Of a stretch of 46,517 bases of DNA, positions 34,561-43,468 are shown one piece after another. This DNA comes from Levilactobacillus tongjiangensis. GTDB taxonomy: Bacteria > Bacillota > Bacilli > Lactobacillales > Lactobacillaceae. Positions within the stretch are counted from its first letter, which is position 1; each line of letters begins with the position of its first letter. The DNA lies in contig NZ_RHNY01000020.1 in NCBI RefSeq assembly GCF_003946345.1, positions 1-46,517 on the forward strand, in the 5' to 3' direction. The translations under genes and the position numbers were made by a program. The notes below the pieces were generated by a model. It was not told the origin of the DNA and ran no database searches. It saw only the letters and a program-made list of their open reading frames with translations.

Positions 34561-35319
34561 TTAGTATCGACTAGTCTGTGACTGTAATCGCATGTGACGG
34601 ACCGGATAGTAGCCCACCATGAGATAGAAGAGACCCACTACCACTAACATCGTGCCATTAAAACCAGTCGTTGCGTGAGCCAAATTTAGAAATGCCGCAT
34701 AAAATAACACAACGTATGAACACGGATTAAGACTGGTTAATAAGATATTCAGGGCCCATTCGTTCGGAAGGCTGACGTTGATCAGCAGCATCCCCACCGC
34801 GATATAGCCCATCACAATCAACGCAATAGTATTCCCCTTAATGGGCATCAGTAAGAAAAAGTTGGTGAACCCAGCAATGATCGGAACTAACAAAAAGTTT
34901 AACAGTAGAGCGGCCGCCATGTCTGGTAAATACTGAATTGTAGTCGGATCAAGGGCAACGACCACGGCATCAAAGCACACCATCTCAATCTGAATAAATA
35001 ACGTTTGAATTGCCAAGTTACTGTAAAAAATTAACCGTCGATCACCAGCAATCACCGTAAACATTTTCAAAAAATTGGTCTCTCGCAAGTTGATCAGACC
35101 AAATTCAAAACCATTTAACACGCCCACCAAGACGATGTAGGCCCAGTAACCGGTGAGCTGGACTAATGCGTTACCAGTTCCCAACGGATGACCATTAGTA
35201 TTCACTGCCGCCACCACAAAATAAATCGTGGGCGCAATCAGTGTAAAGAATAGGATAGACTTATCTGCCCAGGTCATCTGCCACTCAAACTTACTTAGCG
35301 TTCGCAGTTTTCGCCACAT
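34561..35319 (-). CDS. ABC transporter permease
   Basis: 252 residues with six hydrophobic segments (for example SILFFTLIAPTIYFVVAAV, LVVVGLFYLMVGYY), the ABC-2 membrane-domain pattern. The ATG at 35319 has GAGGGG 6 bases upstream; a 13-residue longer start lacks a site. Partner of the ATPase encoded downstream. Exported substrate unknown. Confidence 0.82.
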   Translation of the reverse strand: MWRKLRTLSKFEWQMTWADKSILFFTLIAPTIYFVVAAVNTNGHPLGTGNALVQLTGYWAYIVLVGVLNGFEFGLINLRETNFLKMFTVIAGDRRLIFYSNLAIQTLFIQIEMVCFDAVVVALDPTTIQYLPDMAAALLLNFLLVPIIAGFTNFFLLMPIKGNTIALIVMGYIAVGMLLINVSLPNEWALNILLTSLNPCSYVVLFYAAFLNLAHATTGFNGTMLVVVGLFYLMVGYYPVRHMRLQSQTSRY

Positions 35320-35468
35320 ACGCGACCCCTCCCCCTTAATGAGTCTCATTATGACCACTGCCAGTCGAATTGCACGACTAAACCCTTCATTAGTTTGGCC
35401 ACCACGCTATTAGCCAACTGAACGTTAAAAAAGTTAAGCAAGTACCATCCCTCTGCCTTACCGGCCGC

Positions 35469-35602
35469 CAGATATGGGCTGGAACGGTGCAGACACAACT
35501 TGAAGCCTCGAAAAAACCGAGTCTACAAGCTTGGTCTTCTGCTAAGCCAGTAGGAAACCCATCTACTAATTAAGCAGAACGATGCACCTGAGCCCATATC
35601 TG
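35469..35602 (+). ncRNA. Candidate structured RNA / intergenic element, copy C
   Basis: A perfect 12-bp outer stem CAGATATGGGCT/AGCCCATATCTG (35469-35480 with 35591-35602) and GGTGCA/TGCACC (35486-35491 with 35583-35588) enclose two arms: CTTG..CTCG/CGAG..CAAG (35499-35529) and TTCTGCT/AGCAGAA with inner AGTAG/CTACT (35537-35579). This is a multi-branched fold without coding content or terminator, between the ABC genes and leuS. Strand chosen from the GGGCTGGAAC ... TGAGCCCA orientation shared with copy B. Confidence 0.55.
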
Positions 35603-35609
35603 ACGACCT

Positions 35610-35885
35610 ATCGGCTGACGCGGTATCTTGTTGTCAACTAGGTTAGTCATCATGAACACATTTAACATCTTTTACCGTGATTAAGGTTAACCAGCGATCA
35701 CCACGTCTGAATCCTCTGGTCTCTGGCATGTAACCAATTTACAGAAGATTAGTGGTAACGACGCTTGCTAATACTGGATCGAAGTAAATAATTTATCTCC
35801 AGCCTTCTGTTACCCACTTTTAGAATTATCAAGATATGAGCCACAGTATCTTGCCCTCGGCACCCATGTCAGCAAGATAAAATTG
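35610..35885. other. Gene-free region between element C and the leuS terminator
   Basis: About 280 bp, AT-richer than its neighbours, with no frame of note and no promoter I would defend. I see nothing specific in it. Confidence 0.6.
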
Positions 35886-35890
35886 ACGCT

Positions 35891-35923
35891 AAAAAGGGTC
35901 CGAGACTTTTGTCTCAGACCCTT
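35891..35923 (-). terminator. leuS terminator
   Basis: AAGGGTCTGAGAC pairs with GTCTCGGACCCTT around a 4-base loop, T5 on the minus strand, 40 bases after the leuS stop. Confidence 0.93.
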
Positions 35924-35963
35924 AAAGTATACTTAGACTAAACCTTCCAACAAACGCTTATGC

Positions 35964-38393
35964 TTAGTTAGCCACAATGTTGACCAATTTGCCTGGAATC
36001 ACAATGACCTTACGAATCGTCTTGCCATCGGTATGGGTCTTGACCACATCGTCAGCCAGAGCAGCTGCTTCGATATCATCCTTGGCTGCATCCTTCGCAA
36101 CCTTGAGGTGTGCCCGAACCTTACCGTTCACTTGAACGACCATTTCAACCACGTCTTCAACCAATTGCTTTTCGTCGTAGGTTGGCCACTTAGCGTAGGC
36201 AATCGTTTCATCGTGGCCCATCAATGACCAGAGTTCTTCGGCGATATGTGGCACGATTGGTGAAATCAGCTTGACGAAACCTTCCATGTAGATCAATGGC
36301 AGACTATCGGCCTTGTAAGCTTCGTTAACGAAGACCATCAATTGCGAAATAGCCACGTTGAAGCGCATCGCTTCAAGGTCTTCACTTACTGTCTTGACCG
36401 TCTGGTTGTAGATTTTATCCAACGCACCATCGTTGATCATCGTCACCCAATCACGCAAATGGTTGTTGTCATCGATCAGCAGACGCCAAACTCGATCAAG
36501 CCAGCGACGAGAACCATTGATACCCTCAGTACTCCAAGGCTTCGAAGCTTCAATTGGCCCCATGAACATTTCGTAAAGACGAAGCGTATCGGCCCCGTCC
36601 TTTTCGACGATTTCATCAGGATTGATGACGTTCCCCTTAGACTTGGACATCTTTTCGTGGTTCGTTCCCAGGATCATCCCCTGGTTAACTAACTTCTGGA
36701 AAGGTTCCTTGGTTGGCACAACCCCGAGGTCATACAGGAACTTGTGCCAGAACCGAGCGTACAGTAAATGAAGAACGGCATGTTCAGCCCCACCAATGTA
36801 GAGATCGACTGGCATCCAGTACTTCAATTTGTCTGGGTCGGCAATGGCTTCATTGTTCTTAGGATCAACGTAACGCAAGAAGTACCATGAACTCCCGGCC
36901 CATTGTGGCATGGTGTTCGTTTCACGCTTCCCTTTACGCCCGTTTTCATCCACGACGTTAACCCAGTCATCCAGGTTTGCCAGTGGACTCTCACCGGTTC
37001 CTGAGGGTTCCAGTTGTTTGGCAGCTGGTAACTTGAGTGGTAACTCGTCTTCCGGAACCAGCGTTGTTTCGCCGTCTTCCCAGTGGATAACGGGAATTGG
37101 TTCACCCCAGTAACGTTGACGAGAGAAAATCCAGTCTCGTAACCGGAAGTTGACCTGTTTGTGGCCGACATGGTTTTCTTCCAACCAGTCGATGGCCTTA
37201 GAAATGGCCGTCTTCTTATCCAACCCATCCAAGAAGCCCGAGTTGACGTGTGCACCATCACCGGTGTAAGCAGCTGCTTGCACATCGGTGTCATCGTCAC
37301 CAGCAATTACTTGAACGATTGGCAGGTTGAATTTCGTAGCAAAGTCGTGGTCCCGGTCATCATGAGCCGGCACGGCCATGATAGCCCCGGTCCCGTAGGA
37401 TGCCAGCACGTAATCACCGATCCAAATTGGCACCTTGGCACCGCTCAATGGGTTAACACCGTAAGCACCGGTGAAGACCCCGGTCTTATCCTTGTTCAAG
37501 TCAGTCCGTTCCAAATCTGACTTACTTTCAATCGCTTCTTTATAATCCTTAACAGCCTCAGCCTGTTCTGGTGTCGTAATCTGATCAACCAGGGCATGTT
37601 CTGGTGCCAAGACCATATAAGTAGCTCCAAATAACGTATCCGGACGAGTCGTGTAGACCTCAACCTTGGTGTCTTCTTGCCCATCAACTGGGAAGAAGAC
37701 ACTGGCCCCTTCAGAACGACCGATCCAGTTTCGTTGCATTTCCTTGATGCTTTCTGGCCAATCCAGATCATCTAGGTCATCCAGCAACCGGTCAGCATAA
37801 GCCGTGATCTTTAAGACCCATTGGCGCATTGGTACGCGGTAAACAGGGTAACCGCCCCGTTCAGTCTTGCCATCAACGACTTCTTCGTTGGCCACAACGG
37901 TCCCACCCATAAAGTCAGGTGCCCAATTGACCATGATTTTATCTTCGTAGGCTAAGCCCTTCTTGTACATCTGTTCAAAAATCCATTGTGTCCACTTGTA
38001 GTAAGATTCGTCAGTGGTGTTTACTTCACGACTCCAGTCGTAAGAAAAACCTAATGAGCGAATTTGACGCTTAAAGTTTTTGATGTTGTGGGCAGTGAAA
38101 TCTTTAGGATTGTGTCCCGTCTTCAAAGCGTACTGCTCAGCAGGCAGGCCAAAGGCGTCCCAGCCCATTGGGTGCAGAACGTTGAAGCCTTGCATCCGCT
38201 TCAAACGGGCCATGATGTCGGTTGCCGTGTATCCTTCTGGATGACCCACGTGCAGCCCTTGGCCTGAAGGGTAAGGGAACATATCTAAGACATAGTATTT
38301 CGGTTTATTCTGATTGTCAGCGGTCTTGAAAGTCTCATTGACGCGCCAGTAGTGTTGCCATTTGCGTTCGATAATTTGGTGTTTGTATGCCAA
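35964..38393 (-). CDS. leuS: Leucyl-tRNA synthetase
   Basis: 809 residues, normal for bacterial LeuRS. HVGHP (HIGH-type motif, about 49-53) and KMSKSKG mark the class I catalytic site; the CP1 editing domain (about 225-415, [19 protein letters not shown] and [15 protein letters not shown]) looks intact, in contrast to the ThrRS in this window. The C-terminal region ([12 protein letters not shown]) is complete. Starts at TTG with GGGAG 9 bases upstream. Controlled by the T-box leader at 38432-38680. Confidence 0.97.
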   Translation of the reverse strand: MAYKHQIIERKWQHYWRVNETFKTADNQNKPKYYVLDMFPYPSGQGLHVGHPEGYTATDIMARLKRMQGFNVLHPMGWDAFGLPAEQYALKTGHNPKDFTAHNIKNFKRQIRSLGFSYDWSREVNTTDESYYKWTQWIFEQMYKKGLAYEDKIMVNWAPDFMGGTVVANEEVVDGKTERGGYPVYRVPMRQWVLKITAYADRLLDDLDDLDWPESIKEMQRNWIGRSEGASVFFPVDGQEDTKVEVYTTRPDTLFGATYMVLAPEHALVDQITTPEQAEAVKDYKEAIESKSDLERTDLNKDKTGVFTGAYGVNPLSGAKVPIWIGDYVLASYGTGAIMAVPAHDDRDHDFATKFNLPIVQVIAGDDDTDVQAAAYTGDGAHVNSGFLDGLDKKTAISKAIDWLEENHVGHKQVNFRLRDWIFSRQRYWGEPIPVIHWEDGETTLVPEDELPLKLPAAKQLEPSGTGESPLANLDDWVNVVDENGRKGKRETNTMPQWAGSSWYFLRYVDPKNNEAIADPDKLKYWMPVDLYIGGAEHAVLHLLYARFWHKFLYDLGVVPTKEPFQKLVNQGMILGTNHEKMSKSKGNVINPDEIVEKDGADTLRLYEMFMGPIEASKPWSTEGINGSRRWLDRVWRLLIDDNNHLRDWVTMINDGALDKIYNQTVKTVSEDLEAMRFNVAISQLMVFVNEAYKADSLPLIYMEGFVKLISPIVPHIAEELWSLMGHDETIAYAKWPTYDEKQLVEDVVEMVVQVNGKVRAHLKVAKDAAKDDIEAAALADDVVKTHTDGKTIRKVIVIPGKLVNIVAN

Positions 38394-38431
38394 AAGTCTT
38401 CGCTCCCTTTATTAAGTCTACGTTGTGCCAC

Positions 38432-38670
38432 AAAAAAAGCCCCCAGAAGCCCAAAATGGGCCTCTGCAGGGCGTTTTAGCGCGGTACCACCTACATTTCC
38501 CCAACCATCTGTTGGGGCTCATTCCGGCTGATAACGTCGCCAAACGCCCACCTTGCGGCAGAGAAAAACTCGGAGACAAGTTCGTCTGGCACGGTAACGG
38601 ATTCACATCACCCATCCGCTTGCTGGATACCCCGCCTGACTACTACTTCTCGTCAACGTTTTGCATAATC
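38432..38670 (-). promoter_or_regulatory. T-box leader controlling leuS
   Basis: On the minus strand the T-box core AGGTGGTACCGCG (38480-38492) is followed by a terminator hairpin (38439-38472) and T7 (38432-38438). Stem I sequence lies upstream to about 38670. I could not fix the leucine specifier triplet with confidence. Confidence 0.92.
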
Positions 38671-38681
38671 AAATTGTTTTC

Positions 38682-38710
38682 ATCTTAGCAAAAGCCTCCA
38701 TGAAAAGCAA
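38682..38710 (-). promoter_or_regulatory. leuS promoter
   Basis: TTGCTT (38705-38710), 17-base spacer, TAAGAT (38682-38687) on the minus strand, feeding the T-box leader. Confidence 0.75.
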
Positions 38711-38747
38711 GGGGAACACGGGTAAAACCCAATTGCGAACGGGGGTG

Positions 38748-38756
38748 TGCTATACT
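38748..38756 (+). promoter_or_regulatory. Extended -10 promoter for the PAP2-mnmM pair
   Basis: TGC-TATACT on the plus strand, 31 bases upstream of the PAP2 start and divergent from leuS. Confidence 0.65.
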
Positions 38757-38787
38757 AAATTCATAAAAAGCTTAAGGAGGTCCACCA

Positions 38788-39426
38788 TTGACGACCATTT
38801 CTAAATTACGCTGGCGTTGCACCTGGGGCGCTGGCATTCTCTTTTTACTGGACCTTTTTGGCGTGGTCACCCAGCAAAATTGGCTCAAGGCCATTGACCA
38901 GACAATTATTCACCTGATTCGGCACCCACTGCCCCATTCACTGACTCACCTGATTATCGCCATCACCAATTCCGGCAATCCACGGCCAGTGACCTGGGTC
39001 ACCTTACTCTTAATTGCTGCTCTGGCAATCTTGCAGCGGTATCGGGGCGCCCTATTTTTGACGGTCAACGTCCTGATTTGGGCTGGCATTGGCAACAGCT
39101 TGATCAAGCATATGGTCCAGCGTCCCCGACCCACAGTTGATCGACTGGTCACCGCCGGTTCGTTCAGTTTTCCAAGTGGCCACTCGATTACGGCCATGCT
39201 CCTGTGGGGTTCGGTCATTGTGTTGCTGGGCTGGTCGCTCCGTCGGCATCGTAACTGGCGTTGGGGAGTCACCCTACTGTTGAGTTGCTGGATCGTTATT
39301 ATTGGCCTATCGCGAATCTACGTCGGCGTGCACTACCCAACCGATGTGATTGCGGGTTGGTCACTGGGCTTTGTCCTGCTGACCTTGAGCCAGTGGTTCT
39401 TAACGCGTTATGGAGATGGATTATAA
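38788..39426 (+). CDS. PAP2 superfamily membrane phosphatase
   Basis: 212 residues, about six membrane segments. The three PAP2 motifs are present: KHMVQRPRP (KxxxxxxRP, about 107-115), PSGHS (about 130-134) and the SRIYVGVHYPTDV (SRxxxxxHxxxD) block. Likely dephosphorylates undecaprenyl pyrophosphate or another lipid phosphate at the outer face. TTG start with AAGGAGG 7 bases upstream. mnmM begins at the base after its TAA, so the two are coupled. Confidence 0.9.
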   Translation: MTTISKLRWRCTWGAGILFLLDLFGVVTQQNWLKAIDQTIIHLIRHPLPHSLTHLIIAITNSGNPRPVTWVTLLLIAALAILQRYRGALFLTVNVLIWAGIGNSLIKHMVQRPRPTVDRLVTAGSFSFPSGHSITAMLLWGSVIVLLGWSLRRHRNWRWGVTLLLSCWIVIIGLSRIYVGVHYPTDVIAGWSLGFVLLTLSQWFLTRYGDGL

Positions 39427-39993
39427 ATGAATTTACCAAATGCTTTAACGTATAGTCACACGTTACTTACCGAATGTGTGGGACCCGGTGCCACCGTAGT
39501 TGACGCTACTGTTGGTCAAGGCCACGATACCATTTTTCTGGCAAATCTAGTTGGGCCAACTGGTCACGTCATTGGCTTTGATATTCAACAAGCTGCCCTG
39601 GATGCCACCCAACAGCAGCTAGCGTTGACTGGCTTGGGCAAACAGGTCGACCTGCACGCGACTGGACATGAAAATGTGGCCACGTATCTGGCACCTGAGA
39701 CTCAAGTTACCGCGGCCATCTTCAACCTAGGATATTTACCGGGTGGCGATAAGTCCGTCATCACAAAGCCCAATACCACTTTGATGGCAATCAAAGCCTT
39801 GCTGCCCCACCTCCCCCGCGGTGGCCGCATTATCTTAGTGGTCTACTACGGTCATCCTGGTGGCCAAACGGAACGGGCCGCGGTCGTTGATTTTTGTGAG
39901 CACCTGCCACAAAAAACTTACCAGGTTCTGCAGTACGGGTTTATTAATCAAATTCACCAGCCACCATTTTTACTGGCGATTGAACGCCGGTAA
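39427..39993 (+). CDS. mnmM: tRNA 5-(aminomethyl)-2-thiouridine methyltransferase MnmM (YtqB)
   Basis: 188 residues, SAM methyltransferase of the PF06962 (YtqB) family. VVDATVGQGHDTIFLA (about 23-38) is motif I; FNLGYLPGGDKSVIT and VVYYGHPGGQTE are hallmark segments. In B. subtilis the enzyme methylates nm5s2U34 to mnm5s2U34 in several tRNAs. Start ATG directly follows the PAP2 stop (TAAATG). Identity rests on the family match. Confidence 0.88.
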   Translation: MNLPNALTYSHTLLTECVGPGATVVDATVGQGHDTIFLANLVGPTGHVIGFDIQQAALDATQQQLALTGLGKQVDLHATGHENVATYLAPETQVTAAIFNLGYLPGGDKSVITKPNTTLMAIKALLPHLPRGGRIILVVYYGHPGGQTERAAVVDFCEHLPQKTYQVLQYGFINQIHQPPFLLAIERR

Positions 39994-40022
39994 CTTAATC
40001 TTTAGTTAAAGGAGTACGGACA

Positions 40023-40361
40023 ATGAAAAAAATTCTATTGTTACTGATTGCGATGACTGCGGTCGGTATTTCCACCGCCCTACCCGCACCTGTGCAAGCA
40101 GCCACCTGGCATTCAACGGCCATTCCTCACAAGATGCGCGGCTACTGGACTGCTCGTGATAACCACAGTCAGGGCGTCCACATCTACAAACATAAAATTC
40201 ATTATACTGGTGAAAAGACCGTCAAGGTTAAGTGGCGGTACGTTGGGAACCACAAGTACCACTTTAAATATGCACATTCCCAGGGTTTTACAATCAACCT
40301 GCACTATTATGGCCGGCATAAGATAACCATGAATTCCTATTGGCATAACTACTATCGATAG
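40023..40361 (+). CDS. Small secreted His/Tyr-rich protein of unknown function
   Basis: 112 residues. A clear signal peptide (KK, hydrophobic LLLLIAMTAVGISTAL, cleavage after VQA at residue 26). The mature ~86-residue part has 12 His, 11 Tyr and many Lys/Arg and Trp, giving a basic, aromatic surface that could bind wall polymers or metal. I do not recognise the family. GGAG lies about 9 bases before the ATG, and a bidirectional terminator follows. It comes 29 bases after mnmM and may be read through from it. Confidence 0.78.
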   Translation: MKKILLLLIAMTAVGISTALPAPVQAATWHSTAIPHKMRGYWTARDNHSQGVHIYKHKIHYTGEKTVKVKWRYVGNHKYHFKYAHSQGFTINLHYYGRHKITMNSYWHNYYR

Positions 40362-40373
40362 CAATTTGACCAC

Positions 40374-40410
40374 AAAAAAAGCTGAAGCAAAATTTGCTTC
40401 AGCTTTTTTT
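40374..40410. terminator. Bidirectional terminator between secreted-protein gene and mecA
   Basis: AAAAAAAGCTGAAGCAAA pairs with TTTGCTTCAGCTTTTTTT almost perfectly; T runs on both strands. Confidence 0.95.
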
Positions 40411-40415
40411 ACTTG

Positions 40416-41135
40416 TTAATCGCTTAAAAAATGGAACCGAGTCAGCTCTAACGCACTGTTTTCCATGATCATTTGACCATGTTCAGCCAAGACGTCAGGC
40501 GCTACCTTGGTCTTATCCCCATATTCGTACGCCACGGCGAGTTCATCCTTAATGGATTCGCGGGAAGATTCGTTTACAAAGAAGACCAGTTCCAAGTAAA
40601 AATCATCGTTGTAACGGTATAAATTGGAAGCTGCATTTTCTAAACGCAACACCCGGGCAAGGTTAATCATATCTTCAAACGAGTGGAGTTTAACCACCCG
40701 TTTAGTGGTCGGTTGACCACTATCACTCAAATAGTCTTCGATATCGTTCGAATCGCTAGTAGCTGATTTAAACGTGGAGAAGAGATCCTTTTGGCCATCT
40801 TTTTCCAATAAATGCTCCTTAATTTGATCCGATACTTGATCGGGGTGATCACTATCGACGCTAGCATCGGCATCTGCCTCTTCCGCTGCGTCCTCGTCTG
40901 CATTCTTACTGATAAACAATTCTAGACCATTACGGTTAGGCAGCACCTGGAAGGTAACTGCCTCATTATCTTGAAATTGATGATCAACGTCGACTTCTTC
41001 CAAAATACTATAGAAAAAGCCCTCAATTTGCTTGTGGTTACCCAACAAGTCTAAGACGGTGATACCGCGTTCGCTCAGGTCATCGTTACCGATAACCACC
41101 CGAATCGTATTTTCATTGATTCGTTCCATCTCCAT
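40416..41135 (-). CDS. mecA: Adaptor protein MecA
   Basis: 239 residues. MecA delivers substrates to the ClpC/ClpP protease and controls competence regulators and other proteins. The N-terminal MEMERINENTIRVVIGNDDL and the C-terminal ClpC-binding domain (HSFEDMINLARVL ... YEYGDKTKV) are typical; an acidic linker (ADEDAAEEADADASVDSD) joins them. ATG 41135 has GGGG 8 bases upstream; a second ATG two codons later is possible. Promoter at 41183-41210. Next to spxA, as in most Bacillota. Confidence 0.94.
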   Translation of the reverse strand: MEMERINENTIRVVIGNDDLSERGITVLDLLGNHKQIEGFFYSILEEVDVDHQFQDNEAVTFQVLPNRNGLELFISKNADEDAAEEADADASVDSDHPDQVSDQIKEHLLEKDGQKDLFSTFKSATSDSNDIEDYLSDSGQPTTKRVVKLHSFEDMINLARVLRLENAASNLYRYNDDFYLELVFFVNESSRESIKDELAVAYEYGDKTKVAPDVLAEHGQMIMENSALELTRFHFLSD

Positions 41136-41182
41136 GAATAACACCCCTTTCTCGTGGGTTTTGGGTATTGTCCTTGATACTC

Positions 41183-41210
41183 ATTCTAGTCATTTAAACT
41201 TACTTGTAAA
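41183..41210 (-). promoter_or_regulatory. mecA promoter
   Basis: TTTACA (41205-41210), 16-base spacer, TAGAAT (41183-41188) on the minus strand. Confidence 0.65.
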
Positions 41211-41333
41211 GTCATCATACCAAAAAACCGGACTGCAAGTAATATTTTCTCACAAATCCGATTAGATGCAACTAATTAAGCTTACAGATGAGGTTTCCAT
41301 AAGTTTTTTATTGAATTTCCCAATATTTGCCAT

Positions 41334-41741
41334 TTATCTAGACCCATTAACCAGCCGTTGCGCCCGTTCCAATTCCATTGCACGGACCTGACGGGGCAGA
41401 AAACGCCGAATTTCTTCTTCATTAAACCCAACTTGGAGCCGCTTATCGTCCACCATAATTGGTCGACGCAAGATTCCCGGATTCTTTTGAATAAGATCAT
41501 ACAGCTCACGTAAGGGTAAGTCATCTAGATCTACGGTTAATTCTTGGTAAGCCTTAGAACGGGTTGAAACAATTTCTTCAGTTCCATCTTCAGTCAACCG
41601 TAAAATCGATTTGATCTGATCAATTGTCAAGGGTTCGGAGAAGATGTTTTGTTCACGATACGCGATACCGTGTTCTTCAAACCAAAGACGGGCCTTGCGG
41701 CAAGAGGTACAACTGGGTGATGTGTAAAGTGTGACTGTCAT
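41334..41741 (-). CDS. spxA: Transcriptional regulator Spx
   Basis: 135 residues. ArsC-like fold that binds the RNA polymerase alpha C-terminal domain during thiol stress. The redox switch CTSC is at residues 11-14 and the LRRPIMVD segment (RPI motif) follows. Start ATG has GGAGG 8 bases upstream; an ext -10 (TG-TATAAT) lies about 55 bases upstream. Adjacent to mecA. Lactobacilli often have several Spx paralogues, so this may be one of them. Confidence 0.94.
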   Translation of the reverse strand: MTVTLYTSPSCTSCRKARLWFEEHGIAYREQNIFSEPLTIDQIKSILRLTEDGTEEIVSTRSKAYQELTVDLDDLPLRELYDLIQKNPGILRRPIMVDDKRLQVGFNEEEIRRFLPRQVRAMELERAQRLVNGSR

Positions 41742-41948
41742 AATCTTTTCCTCCCTCTCGAGCTCTTTGTATAAATCATTTAATAGTTCTATTATACAGG
41801 GTTTTCTGAGAATTGGAAGAGTTTTTTAGAAATAAATTAATAAACAATATTACCCGACATGACTATTTCCTCCCGTCACTATTACACAATCAGCATTTAT
41901 TGTTAATCAGATGGTTTCGGTCAATTTACTTTTATCGAATAAAAACAA

Positions 41949-42689
41949 TTAGATTTTATATGTCATTCCCGGCTGAACGACTTCTACTGGAATAGCCGTC
42001 CCAGCCGCCGCTTGCGCTTCTACCTGAAGCTGGTCTAAGCGACCTGTTTGAGGTAAATGTGTCAGCAGCAAGCGTTTAACCGCTGCATCACACGCTAACT
42101 GGCCCGCTTGTGTCGATGTGAGGTGCCAAGCCGTCCCCTGATGATCAGCGTAGAAATTAGTATCAGCCAGTAACACGTCCACATTCTGAGCCCACGGGGT
42201 CAGCCCCTCAAAGGCAGCTGTATCCGCCGTAAAGGCTAAAGTTTCGCCCGTTTGGACCTCGGTAATTCGTGGGGCATATGCTGGAACCGGGTGATGAGTC
42301 TCTAGAAAATCAATCTTAAATGGTCCTAAGTTCAACGTCTGCTTTGGATCATAGGCCTGTCCAACCGTAGCGTTCGGCCAAGTCAGCGCGCCAAAATTCA
42401 ATGGATCAGCCGTATGGCCATAAATTGGGAGGACGGGTTCAGCCTTTGCCCCAGCTGCCAACTGCCAAAGGTACTGAAGAACACCCACATCGGCCGTGTG
42501 GTCATGATGGTAGTGCGTCAGTAAGACAGCATTCAATTGCAGCGGATTCAAAACCTTTTCCAATGCCAGTAATGCCCCACTGCCACAGTCTAAGAGTAAA
42601 TGGTAATCACCACTGGTCAAGAGATAACTACTCGTTCCCACCCCGTTGTGGGGGTAACCGCCGTAACAGCCTAAAATTGTGAGTTGCAT
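41949..42689 (-). CDS. MBL-fold metal-dependent hydrolase (YhfI-like)
   Basis: 246 residues. Metallo-beta-lactamase fold close to ribonuclease Z. Metal ligands are in THYHHDHTADVG (HxHxDH motif, about 58-69), FTADTAAF (Asp) and LTHLPQ (His). Substrate unknown; relatives are probably phosphodiesterases or RNA-acting. ATG has AAAGGATG upstream. Promoter at 42724-42752. Confidence 0.87.
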   Translation of the reverse strand: MQLTILGCYGGYPHNGVGTSSYLLTSGDYHLLLDCGSGALLALEKVLNPLQLNAVLLTHYHHDHTADVGVLQYLWQLAAGAKAEPVLPIYGHTADPLNFGALTWPNATVGQAYDPKQTLNLGPFKIDFLETHHPVPAYAPRITEVQTGETLAFTADTAAFEGLTPWAQNVDVLLADTNFYADHQGTAWHLTSTQAGQLACDAAVKRLLLTHLPQTGRLDQLQVEAQAAAGTAIPVEVVQPGMTYKI

Positions 42690-42723
42690 AATGTCATCCT
42701 TTCTGGTTCTTGTAATTGTTACC

Positions 42724-42752
42724 AGTGTAGCGCGTCGGCTTCGGAGTGTAAA
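42724..42752 (-). promoter_or_regulatory. Promoter of the MBL-fold gene
   Basis: TTTACA (42747-42752), 17-base spacer, TACACT (42724-42729) on the minus strand. Confidence 0.7.
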
Positions 42753-42778
42753 CGTTTCGCTTTTCGTTGGAAGTCTCT

Positions 42779-42784
42779 TATACT
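42779..42784 (+). promoter_or_regulatory. -10 box of the HmoB-like gene
   Basis: TATACT on the plus strand, 32 bases before the start codon; -35 (TTTCGC, 18 bases upstream) is weak. Confidence 0.5.
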
Positions 42785-42815
42785 AAGGGTAACAAAGTTG
42801 TTAGGAGGGATGGAT

Positions 42816-43328
42816 ATGCTTCACGAATTATCATTTTCATTTGGAAGTCCTGCTGTACTGAAAAAGATTGTCGCTGAGAATCCAGATCGTCAGTTTAAGT
42901 TGCTCGCCAATTCGGGTGGTAACGCAGAAGAGTCCTTACAGCTACTAGACATTTCTGGGCAACCGAGCCAATTCACCACTGAGCTCGACTACGATGTCCA
43001 ACTGCACGCTGGCGTATCAACTTGGGATGGTTTCTATAGCTATAACTACTTCACGTTCGACGCAGATGCTGCCAAAGTATTTGATGCCAAAGCAAATTTA
43101 CTAGCAATCAACGACCTGCCAATGGGCTTGCGGGCGATGTACGTTTTGACCAAGAAGAAAAACCCTAGCGACTACGTACTCTTGACCATTTGGGAAAGCA
43201 GTCAAGCCTTTTCACTTTGGCGTAATTCTGATGCATTCAAGCCCTTCAATCTTTACGCAACTAGTGCCAATCACCACCACTCGTCAACTTACGAACCGAC
43301 CCGTTTTCCAAAAGAAGACGAAGAATAG
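42816..43328 (+). CDS. HmoB-like antibiotic-biosynthesis-monooxygenase (ABM) domain protein
   Basis: 170 residues. The C-terminal half (about 80-150) has the ABM dimeric alpha-beta pattern: YNYFTFDADAAKVF ... VLLTIWESSQAFSLW ... SDAFKPF. Layout (N-terminal half plus one ABM domain) resembles B. subtilis HmoB, a haem-degrading enzyme, but a haem-binding residue cannot be proven here. The ATG at 42816 has AGGAGG 7-8 bases upstream; the ATG two codons earlier is too close to that site. Confidence 0.78.
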   Translation: MLHELSFSFGSPAVLKKIVAENPDRQFKLLANSGGNAEESLQLLDISGQPSQFTTELDYDVQLHAGVSTWDGFYSYNYFTFDADAAKVFDAKANLLAINDLPMGLRAMYVLTKKKNPSDYVLLTIWESSQAFSLWRNSDAFKPFNLYATSANHHHSSTYEPTRFPKEDEE

Positions 43329-43357
43329 TTTGCCATCATTTGTGAATATTATCATTT

Positions 43358-43387
43358 GGCAACCGATCAATCTCGGTTGCCTTTTTT
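43358..43387 (+). terminator. Terminator of the HmoB-like gene
   Basis: GGCAACCGA pairs with the CGGTTGCC arm around a short loop, then T6. Confidence 0.92.
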
Positions 43388-43408
43388 CATTGGATTTTCA
43401 CCAGATTT

Positions 43409-43436
43409 TTGATTTCACCAAAATTCGCGGTACAAT
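43409..43436 (+). promoter_or_regulatory. Promoter of the DUF2075 gene
   Basis: TTGATT (43409-43414), 16-base spacer, TACAAT (43431-43436). Confidence 0.65.
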
Positions 43437-43468
43437 GGGACTATTCTGTTTAGAAAGATGGCGATAAT

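Noticed and set aside
36342-37520. Several plus-strand frames of 60-120 codons within leuS
   Set aside because: Antisense to a complete, well-matched leucyl-tRNA synthetase.
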